Source: Gemmatimonadaceae bacterium
GTDB lineage: Bacteria > Gemmatimonadota > Gemmatimonadetes > Gemmatimonadales > Gemmatimonadaceae
Reading direction: 5' to 3'
Assembly (NCBI GenBank): GCA_013820975.1
Contig: JACDHQ010000044.1
Location: forward strand, 1-9,434
DNA length: 9,434 nt
Shown: positions 1 to 7,254 of the stretch, piece after piece
Numbering within the stretch: the stretch's first letter is position 1
How the letters are laid out: every line of letters starts with the position of its first letter
Made by a program: the position numbers and the translations under genes
Notes under the pieces: model-generated
What the model was told of the DNA's origin: nothing
The model's database searches: none
The model's input: the letters and a program-made list of their open reading frames with translations, nothing else

Positions 1-24
1 GACCCGCGCCGTGCATCTTCCGCG

Positions 25-615
25 ATGCCGACTCCAGCAGAGCAGAAGGCCCTCGTCTTCCTTGGCGCCGTGGCGCTGATGGGGGGGGCGGTCCGGATGT
101 TCGGCGGCGGCACGGCGGCTGAGGCGACGGCTGCCGAACGGGAGGGGCTGTCGGCGCAGATCGCGGCGGCCGAGGGTGCAGCGGCGGCGGCTCGGGCCGA
201 GCGGAGCGGGAGCACGGCCAAAAAGGGCTCGAAGGCCAAGCGGAAGCAGTCCCCCACGGGAGGTGAGGCGGCTGCGGGGAAAAAGGCCCTGTCGGCCAAA
301 ACCCGATCCGCAGCCAACCGCCGACCGCTGGCCACCCCCATCGACGTCGACCGGGCGACGATGGAAGAACTCGTCGCACTGCCGGGCATCGGGCCCACGC
401 TGGCCGCCCGGATCGTCGCCGACCGAAACGCCAACGGTCCCTTCGGGTCGCTCGCAGCCCTCGACGCGGTCTCAGGCGTGGGCCCGACACTCATTAATAA
501 GCTCGGCCCCCACGTGACTTTTTCCGGCCCCCAGCGTCCCTCCAGTGCCAACGGCTCCGGGGGCGGAGCGCGGTTGTCCGGGCGGGTCGTCGGGTTGATC
601 GGCGGCACCCCCTAG
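25..615 (+). CDS. ComEA-like membrane-anchored helix-hairpin-helix DNA-binding protein
   Basis: A 196-residue protein with three parts. Residues about 9-27 form a single hydrophobic segment (ALVFLGAVALMGGAV), an uncleaved anchor or signal. Residues about 30-100 are a low-complexity Ala/Lys/Arg linker with clusters such as AKKGSKAKRK. Residues about 106-165 carry a tandem helix-hairpin-helix domain: the lead-in IDVDRATMEELVALPGIG, first hairpin LPGIGPTLAARI (119-130), second hairpin VSGVGPTLINKL (149-160). This is the ComEA fold, which in transformable bacteria binds incoming double-stranded DNA in the periplasm. The tail after residue 168 is Gly/Ser-rich and not part of the family core. No Shine-Dalgarno site precedes the ATG; the start is chosen because the hydrophobic anchor follows at once. 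The gene lies 138 bp before pilB on the same strand, which fits a competence-pilus role. A general HhH protein with another function is the alternative; the fold is certain, the uptake role inferred. Confidence 0.85.
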   Translation: MPTPAEQKALVFLGAVALMGGAVRMFGGGTAAEATAAEREGLSAQIAAAEGAAAAARAERSGSTAKKGSKAKRKQSPTGGEAAAGKKALSAKTRSAANRRPLATPIDVDRATMEELVALPGIGPTLAARIVADRNANGPFGSLAALDAVSGVGPTLINKLGPHVTFSGPQRPSSANGSGGGARLSGRVVGLIGGTP

Positions 616-650
616 CCCCTGGCCGAGGCGAGCTCCTGCGCAGCCAATTA

Positions 651-679
651 TTGACGGCTGCGGGGCGTAGGAATACTTA
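651..679 (+). promoter_or_regulatory. Candidate sigma70-type promoter before pilB
   Basis: In the gap between the comEA-like gene and pilB, TTGACG (651-656) matches the -35 consensus at five of six bases. An AT-richer stretch containing AATACT (672-677) and TACTTA (674-679) follows 15-17 bases downstream and could hold the -10. The local drop in GC stands out here. Transcription from it would leave a leader of roughly 65-70 bases before the pilB ATG. The -10 match is mediocre, so this is a candidate only. Confidence 0.4.
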
Positions 680-753
680 TCCTCTCCTTCGGCGAGCGGC
701 GGTCCCCGCCCCCCCGCCCCTGCCTGACGCCCTCCCGCCCGACGCCTACGCAC

Positions 754-2577
<1,824 letters not shown>

Positions 2578-2585
2578 AGACTGCG

Positions 2586-2727
2586 ATGAGGGACGAGGAA
2601 CGACGGATGCGGGAACATCCGCAGTCGTTCCCGGACTCCTCATCCGTCGCCCCTCATTCCGAACTGCTGTTCCCGCACCCCTCGTCCCTCATTCCGAACT
2701 GCTGTTCCCGCACCCCTCGTCCCTCAT
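2586..2727. repeat. Mosaic of tandem and inverted repeats between pilB and pilT
   Basis: A 35-bp unit beginning CCCTCATTCCGAACTGCTGT occurs twice in perfect tandem (2651-2685 and 2686-2720), followed by a 7-bp start of a third copy (2721-2727). ATGAGGGACGAGG (2586-2598) is the exact inverse of CCTCGTCCCTCAT at 2680-2692 and again at 2715-2727. A nested hairpin is also possible: GGAACGAC (2597-2604) pairs with GTCGTTCC (2624-2631), and GGATG (2605-2609) with CATCC (2616-2620). CGACGGATG (2601-2609) can instead pair with CATCCGTCG (2641-2649). The region is non-coding and could fold in the pilB-pilT transcript. Confidence 0.85.
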
Positions 2728-2746
2728 CCCTCCTCGTAGTTCTGCC

Positions 2747-3865
2747 ATGACTGCCCCTGCCATTACCGCCCCCGCCGGGCTGAACCTCCGCTCGCTGCTC
2801 GAGGAAGTGATCGAGCGCGGCGCCTCCGACCTGCACATCACCGCCGGCGACCGGCCGAAGATGCGCGTCGACGGCGACATCCTGAACTCCTCGATCGAGT
2901 ACGTCCTGCAGCCCAAGGACACGCTGCAGATCGCCTACTCGGTGCTCACGGAGAACCAGAAGAAGCGCTTTGAGATGGAGGACGAGCTGGACTTCTCGTT
3001 CGGCATCCAGAACCTCGCGCGCTTCCGCGGCAACTGCTTCAAGCAGCGTGGCTGCGTGTCGATGGTGATCCGGCAGATCCCGTTCAACATCAAGACCTTC
3101 GACGAGCTGAACCTCCCGAAGGTGATCTCGGACCTCGCCGACCGGCCGCGGGGGCTGATCCTCGTGACCGGCCCGACGGGCTCGGGGAAGTCCACGACGC
3201 TGGCCGCGATGCTCGACAAGATCAATCGCGAGGTGAAGGGGCACATGATCACGATCGAGGACCCGATCGAGTTCATCCACCGTCACCAGCTGTGCATCGT
3301 CAACCAGCGCGAGGTCGGCACCGACACCAAGAGCTTCTCGGCGGCGCTGAAGTATGCGCTCCGGCAGGATCCGGACATCGTGCTGATCGGCGAAATGCGC
3401 GACCACGAGACGATCCAGGCGGGGCTCACCATCGCCGAGACGGGCCACCTTGCCTTCGCCACGCTGCACACGAACTCCGCGGCCGAGGCGATCAACCGCA
3501 TCATCGACGTGTTCCCTGCGCACCAGCAGTCGCAGGTGCGGGCACAGCTCGCCTTCTGCCTCGAGGGGATCATCACGCAGACGCTGCTGCCCCGGGCCCG
3601 TGGGTCGGGCCGGGTGATGGCCGCCGAGATCCTGGTGGTGACGCCGGCGATCCGGGCGCTGATCCGCGAGGACAAGATCCACCAGATCTACTCGATGATG
3701 CAGTCAGGAAAGAAGTACGGCATGCAGACGATGAACGATGCGCTCTACCAGCTGTACATGGGACGCGAGGTGACGCTGGAGGAGTGCCTGCGGGTGACGC
3801 ATGACGCGACGGAGTTCCAGCGGATGATCGGGACGTCGGAGGATGCGCGTGGCGCCAAGAAGTAG
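2747..3865 (+). CDS. pilT: Type IV pilus retraction ATPase PilT
   Basis: A 372-residue PilT-type ATPase, which disassembles the pilus to power twitching and DNA uptake. The N-terminal PAS-like domain opens with LLEEVIERGASDLHITAG (17-34). The core has Walker A GPTGSGKST (142-150), the Asp box TIEDPIEFIHRHQ (169-181), Walker B RQDPDIVLIGEMRD (206-219) with Glu216, and the His box TGHLAFATLHTN (232-243). The C-terminal signature AIRALIRE (301-308), diagnostic of PilT, is present, as is the GMQTMNDAL segment (325-333). The reading frame is open upstream to a GTG at 2561. That extension would overlap the end of pilB and be translated from the repeat region, so the ATG at 2747 is chosen; it restores the normal family length. 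No Shine-Dalgarno site is evident. The gene lies 169 bp after pilB and 130 bp before pilC. PilU is an alternative, but a lone copy beside pilB and pilC is best called PilT. Confidence 0.95.
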   Translation: MTAPAITAPAGLNLRSLLEEVIERGASDLHITAGDRPKMRVDGDILNSSIEYVLQPKDTLQIAYSVLTENQKKRFEMEDELDFSFGIQNLARFRGNCFKQRGCVSMVIRQIPFNIKTFDELNLPKVISDLADRPRGLILVTGPTGSGKSTTLAAMLDKINREVKGHMITIEDPIEFIHRHQLCIVNQREVGTDTKSFSAALKYALRQDPDIVLIGEMRDHETIQAGLTIAETGHLAFATLHTNSAAEAINRIIDVFPAHQQSQVRAQLAFCLEGIITQTLLPRARGSGRVMAAEILVVTPAIRALIREDKIHQIYSMMQSGKKYGMQTMNDALYQLYMGREVTLEECLRVTHDATEFQRMIGTSEDARGAKK

Positions 3866-3946
3866 GGGCGCCTGGGCGGTGGCGGTGCGCGCCGTTGCCC
3901 TGTTGTGATCAAATGCACGGCGGCCGCAAGGCCGGAGTCCGAAATT

Positions 3947-3981
3947 GCTGATCGCCGATAACTGATAGCCGATAGCCGTTC
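3947..3981. repeat. Short 7-bp tandem repeat between pilT and pilC
   Basis: Five consecutive 7-bp units can be read: GCTGATC, GCCGATA, ACTGATA, GCCGATA and a degenerate GCCGTTC, with an approximate consensus of RCYGATA. They fill the space just before the pilC ribosome-binding region and lie outside any gene. On the opposite strand the array reads as repeated TATCGGC/TATCAGT words. It is unrelated in sequence to the repeat in the pilB-pilT gap. Confidence 0.75.
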
Positions 3982-3987
3982 ACTTCC

Positions 3988-3992
3988 GAGGA
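3988..3992 (+). promoter_or_regulatory. Ribosome-binding site candidate of pilC
   Basis: GAGGA ends three bases before the ATG at 3996. This is closer than usual, but it is the only purine-rich site in the leader, and it follows directly on the 7-bp repeat. Confidence 0.45.
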
Positions 3993-3995
3993 CCC

Positions 3996-5183
3996 ATGGC
4001 AACGTTCACATACACGGCCCGCGCACTCAACGGCGAGCTGAAGTCGGCGTCGATCGAGGCCGCCAACCGCGACGACGTCATCGCGCAGCTCAAGCGCCAG
4101 CGGATGACCGTCGTGAAGCTCGAGGAGGCGAAGAAGCGCAAGAAGGGCGGCAAGGTCGGCATGCGCGACATGGTGATCTTCACCCGGCAGTTCTCGACGA
4201 TGATCAACGCCGGCCTCCCGCTTGTGCAGGCGCTCGACATCCTCGCGAAGCAGAGCGAGAACCCGCACCTCCAGGAAGTCACCAAGGGCGTCGTGTACGA
4301 CGTGGAGTCGGGGCACACGGTCGCCGACGCCCTCCGCAAGCACCCCAACGCGTTCACCGAGCTGTACGTGAACATGGTCGCGGCGGGTGAGGCCGGCGGT
4401 ATTCTGGACACGATCCTGATGCGCCTCGCGACCTTCCTCGAGAAGAACGACGCCCTCGTCCGCAAGGTGAAGGGCGCGATGATCTACCCGGGCGTCATCA
4501 TGGGCGTCGCCGGCACGGCCATCACCGTGCTCCTGATCTTCGTGATCCCGACGTTCCAGCGGATGTTCGCCGAGGTGGGGGTGCCGCTGCCGCTGATGAC
4601 GCGGATCGTCGTCGCGATGTCGGAATTCCTGCAGGCCTATTGGTGGGCGATCATCGTGGCGGGCGTGGTCTCGTCCTGGTCGTTCAAGCGCTACTACGCG
4701 ACGCCGAGCGGGGAACGCAACGTGGACGCCCTGGCGCTGAAGATGCCGATCCTGGGCGACGTGCTCCGCAAGTCGTCGGTGTCCCGGTTCACGCGCACGC
4801 TCGGCACGCTGATCAGCTCGGGCGTGAGCATCCTCGAGGGGCTCGAGATCACGGCGAAGACGTCGGGCAACCGGGTGATCCACGATGCGATCATGGAGTC
4901 GCGGTCGTCGATCGCCGGTGGTGAGACGATCGCCGAGCCGCTGAAGAAGTCGGGGGTGTTCCCGCCGATGGTGATCTCGATGATCAGCGTTGGTGAGCAG
5001 ACCGGCGGCCTGGACGAGATGCTGACGAAGATCGCGGACTTCTACGATGATGAGGTCGACGCGGCGGTGAGCAACCTGCTGGCGGCGATGGAGCCGGCGA
5101 TGATCGTGTTCCTCGGCGTGGTGGTCGGCGGCATGGTGATCGCGATGTACCTGCCGATCTTCGACATGATGAACGCGGTGTAG
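3996..5183 (+). CDS. pilC: Type IV pilus inner-membrane platform protein PilC
   Basis: A 395-residue protein of the GspF/PilC family, the polytopic inner-membrane platform on which the PilB and PilT motors act. The first cytoplasmic T2SSF domain runs from about 60 to 165 (FTRQFSTMINAGLPLVQALD; GEAGG at 131-135). Transmembrane segments follow at about 163-186 (IYPGVIMGVAGTAITVLLIF) and 214-230 (AYWWAIIVAGVVSSWSF). The second T2SSF domain spans about 262-365 (FTRTLGTLISSGVSILEGLE; GEQTGGLDEML at 333-343). A last transmembrane segment lies at about 367-388. Two homologous halves, three membrane spans and a length close to 400 residues are all normal for the family. It is the third pil gene in the same direction and is closed by a hairpin 16 bp after its stop, so pilC ends the unit. 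GspF is the alternative name, made unlikely by adjacent pilT. Confidence 0.95.
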   Translation: MATFTYTARALNGELKSASIEAANRDDVIAQLKRQRMTVVKLEEAKKRKKGGKVGMRDMVIFTRQFSTMINAGLPLVQALDILAKQSENPHLQEVTKGVVYDVESGHTVADALRKHPNAFTELYVNMVAAGEAGGILDTILMRLATFLEKNDALVRKVKGAMIYPGVIMGVAGTAITVLLIFVIPTFQRMFAEVGVPLPLMTRIVVAMSEFLQAYWWAIIVAGVVSSWSFKRYYATPSGERNVDALALKMPILGDVLRKSSVSRFTRTLGTLISSGVSILEGLEITAKTSGNRVIHDAIMESRSSIAGGETIAEPLKKSGVFPPMVISMISVGEQTGGLDEMLTKIADFYDDEVDAAVSNLLAAMEPAMIVFLGVVVGGMVIAMYLPIFDMMNAV

Positions 5184-5199
5184 GCGGTAGGTAGGAAGG

Positions 5200-5230
5200 G
5201 AAGGGCCCCGGCTCACCACCGGGGCCCTTC
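5200..5230 (+). terminator. Terminator hairpin after pilC
   Basis: GAAGGGCCCCGG (5200-5211) and CCGGGGCCCTTC (5219-5230) form a perfect 12-bp GC-rich stem around the 7-base loop CTCACCA. It starts 16 bp after the pilC stop. No T-run follows, so intrinsic termination is less certain than the hairpin, but position and strength mark it as the end of the pil transcript. The stem is symmetric and would also form in transcripts from the other strand. Confidence 0.75.
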
Positions 5231-5320
5231 TGCCATCATCAGCCGGCCACTCGCGCCTCCCACCTGGGAGGTCGAGGTCCGCATGACCGTGGACAGCCGA
5301 CGCGTGGCCAGCGTGTCGGT

Positions 5321-5374
5321 TTGCACGGCCTAGTAATTTCTTGCACTCTCTATCGTAATATCTTGTAAGTGCAT
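5321..5374. promoter_or_regulatory. AT-rich island with TTGCAC repeats and an inverted repeat
   Basis: Positions 5331-5374 are about one-third GC, far below the surrounding DNA. TTGCAC occurs twice, at 5321-5326 and 5341-5346, exactly 20 bp apart. TGCACT (5342-5347) and AGTGCA (5368-5373) form an inverted repeat. TTGCAC (5341) with TGTAAG (5364-5369) at a 17-base spacing is a possible plus-strand promoter (four of six matches in each box). No gene follows closely, so the product would be a non-coding RNA or a very long leader. Confidence 0.35.
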
Positions 5375-5933
5375 ATCCGGCAATCGGATAGGCGACGGGT
5401 CTCTCGCGGCAAGTCGGCGAGGGCCCCGTCTGTTACAGTCGTCCCCACCTGGAGGCCTTCGGCGCACGAACAGCGATTCCACCTGCGGGAGGGACGCGAC
5501 GCCGATGATCTCCGTATTCCTCGAGTCACTCCGGCTGTCGTCGTCTGGCGATGGACGCTGGTCGACACCCCAGCAGAGTCATGACTCGAAAGCGATGCAC
5601 GGTTTCGGGAAGCAGAAGGTGACGACCTAACCTCAGCCCCCGAAGTCTCCTGCGTCGGGAGACCGCGATTGTCCGGACGTCTGATACGCGTGGCCAGATG
5701 TCGCACCGTGACGATGTGGGCTGCCCGCCCTGCATGAGCCCCAGCAGGCGCTCGGGGGAGGAATGCGCGGTGCGCGTGCTGCGCGTGTCCGCACCATGAT
5801 GGCAGCCGGGGTGTTCGGCGCTGGACGGATCAGCAGGGAAGACACGCTCGCGTGCCGCGTACGGCGGCACCTCCGGCAGCGATGCGCGCAGTTCTGGCGC
5901 GACGGACACACTTGTTCATCCAGCCTGTCCGGC

Positions 5934-5978
5934 TGCGCGGCGTGCGCGGCGTGCGCGTCGTGCGCGTCGTGCGCGTGC
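5934..5978. repeat. 9-bp tandem repeat (TGCGCGKCG), about 4.5 units
   Basis: Units are TGCGCGGCG (5934-5942), TGCGCGGCG (5943-5951), TGCGCGTCG (5952-5960), TGCGCGTCG (5961-5969) and a partial TGCGCGTGC (5970-5978). The unit length is a multiple of three, so overlapping open frames read as Cys-Ala-Ala/Cys-Ala-Ser on the plus strand and His-Ala/Asp on the minus strand. Neither frame is otherwise convincing as a gene. Confidence 0.8.
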
Positions 5979-6043
5979 AACGCGACGCGGTGCCCGGTAC
6001 CTGAGGGCGGCGGCGACACCGTGAGGGATTCCCTGTCAGGCGT

Positions 6044-6071
6044 TTGGGAACCACTGAAGCGGGAATATGCT
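6044..6071 (+). promoter_or_regulatory. Weak candidate promoter for the porin-cytochrome pair
   Basis: TTGGGA (6044-6049) and TATGCT (6066-6071), 16 bases apart, each match the sigma70 boxes at four of six positions and lie about 80 bp before the ATG at 6154. GGAACC (6047-6052) in the same place resembles an ECF-sigma -35 element, but I see no good partner -10. Either reading is tentative. Confidence 0.22.
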
Positions 6072-6153
6072 GACTGCCTGCCGTGCCGGGACCCGATACG
6101 ATGCCCATGCACACCCTTTCCGTCGTCTCGAGCCCCATGGAGACTCGCCACTC

Positions 6154-7209
6154 ATGCTCCGTCGTCCAACACTCGCGTGGCTGCCTGGTGCAGCCCTCTG
6201 CCTGACATTTGTCCCCGCGATCGCTGGCGCGCACGGGGCCCGTGGGATCCAGCACATTCGCCCGCTCGACCGCACCGGCCTCGCCGTATTCGAGGAACCG
6301 AAGCGTGACACCACGCCGTTTTCCGGGCTCCGGCTCGCGATCGGCGGTGGCTTCGCGCAGGACTTCCAGAACCTGTCGCATACCACCAGGGCCGAGCCGA
6401 ACCTCGTGAACGGCGTGGACGCCAACACCCTGACGCCGATCGGCCCGGGGTTCAACACAGCGATGGCCAACCTGTACCTGAACGTGCAGATGGCGCAGGG
6501 CATCCGTGTGGCGATGACGGCCTACCTCTCCTCACGCAACCACAACGAGGCGTGGGTGAAGGACGGCTATCTGCTGGTGGACGCGTCCCCGTTCGACATG
6601 GCCCTCATGAACGCGGTCATGCAGTATCTGACGCTCAAGGTCGGCCACTTCGAGATCAACTACGGGGACCAGCACTTCCGTCGCACCGATGGCGGCAATG
6701 GCTTGTACAACCCCTTCGTCAAGAACACCCTGTATACCGGCGACCGCGCAGGCACGCACTACTTCGACGTAATGGACAACGCCGGCAACAACGGGTCGGG
6801 CAACATCAACCCGAAGTTCGTCAGCAACGTCCAGGCAGTCATGGTCAACCCGTTCCTCAAGCTTGGCGGGCTCGAAGTGATGGGCACGCTCGAGCGTGCG
6901 ACCGGCGGGGCCTCGACGGAGAACGACCGGGCGTGGGACCAGTGGGCCGTCGACGGCGTTTACCGTCTCTGGGGCGAGCGCGCCTACGGCGCGGCGCGCT
7001 ACAACAAGGCCCGCGGGGCGTATCCGGGGATCACGACGGGCGAGGTGGGCGTCAACCGCGTACAGGTCGGCGGGGGGCTGTTCATCACGAACAACATCCT
7101 CGGGAAGATCGAGTACGTACAGCAACGCTATCAAGACTTTCCCACCACGGACCTGCGCCATGGCGGCGAGTTCAGGGGCGTGATGGTCCAGGGCGCCGTG
7201 CTCTTTTGA
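6154..7209 (+). CDS. Exported outer-membrane beta-barrel (porin-like) protein
   Basis: A 351-residue protein. Residues 1-26 are a Sec signal peptide (MLRRPTLAWLPGAALCLTFV, then PAIAGA) with likely cleavage after AGA before His27. The mature part has alternating polar/hydrophobic strands with Gly and aromatic residues: LRLAIGGGFAQDF (59-71), ANLYLNVQMAQGIRVAMTAYL (105-125), YLTLKVGHFEINYG (158-171), VQVGGGLFITNNILGKIEYVQQRY (303-326). It ends in hydrophobic VQGAVLF with a C-terminal Phe, the classic signal for outer-membrane barrel insertion. I cannot name a specific family or substrate. ATG 6154 is preferred over the in-frame ATG at 6067 because the signal peptide begins there; a GGAG (6139-6142) lies 11 bases upstream. 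The cytochrome lipoprotein gene follows after 45 bp in the same direction, so the two are probably co-transcribed and may form an electron-transfer or uptake unit at the outer membrane. Confidence 0.75.
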   Translation: MLRRPTLAWLPGAALCLTFVPAIAGAHGARGIQHIRPLDRTGLAVFEEPKRDTTPFSGLRLAIGGGFAQDFQNLSHTTRAEPNLVNGVDANTLTPIGPGFNTAMANLYLNVQMAQGIRVAMTAYLSSRNHNEAWVKDGYLLVDASPFDMALMNAVMQYLTLKVGHFEINYGDQHFRRTDGGNGLYNPFVKNTLYTGDRAGTHYFDVMDNAGNNGSGNINPKFVSNVQAVMVNPFLKLGGLEVMGTLERATGGASTENDRAWDQWAVDGVYRLWGERAYGAARYNKARGAYPGITTGEVGVNRVQVGGGLFITNNILGKIEYVQQRYQDFPTTDLRHGGEFRGVMVQGAVLF

Positions 7210-7242
7210 TGACCCGCACTGGCCCATCCATCCATTTCACTC

Positions 7243-7246
7243 GAGG
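7243..7246 (+). promoter_or_regulatory. Ribosome-binding site of the cytochrome gene
   Basis: GAGG lies 8 bases before the ATG at 7255, the best-spaced Shine-Dalgarno candidate in the window. It decides between this ATG and the in-frame ATG at 7264. Confidence 0.5.
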
Positions 7247-7254
7247 CTCCCTCG

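Larger units (their letters stand above)
5231..6153. other. Long gene-poor intergenic region with scattered repeats and hairpins
   Basis: No open frame here has a recognisable domain, a ribosome-binding site or balanced composition; those present are Arg/Ser/Cys/His-rich and overlap on both strands, as expected of GC-rich non-coding DNA. Visible structure: CCTCCCA-CC-TGGGAGG (5256-5271), an AT-rich island (about 5331-5374), GTCTCC/GGAGAC hairpin (5645-5663), a 7-bp stem GTGCCGC/GCGGCAC (5852-5870), a 9-bp tandem repeat (5934-5978) and the palindrome AGGGATTCCCT (6024-6034). The last part must hold the promoter and leader of the porin-like gene. A small RNA or a decayed gene cannot be excluded. 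Confidence 0.6.

Noticed and set aside
2651..2727. CRISPR array
   Set aside because: The 35-bp copies are directly adjacent without spacers, only two are complete, and no cas gene is present.
3909..5219. 436-residue minus-strand open frame opposite pilC
   Set aside because: It is a long shadow frame caused by GC-rich codon use; the product is His/Arg/Asp-rich and pilC on the other strand is certain.
5633..6151. 172-residue minus-strand open frame with His-Ala/Asp repeats
   Set aside because: The repeats are only the reverse reading of the 9-bp array; the rest is Arg/Ser/Pro/His-rich with no family features.
6067..6153. Upstream ATG start for the porin-like protein
   Set aside because: It places 29 polar residues ahead of a clear signal peptide that starts at 6154.
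5763..6308. Cys-rich 181-residue plus-strand open frame
   Set aside because: It runs 155 bp into the porin-like gene in another frame, has no domain, and its composition (Arg, Cys, Ala) is that of a chance frame over the 9-bp repeat.
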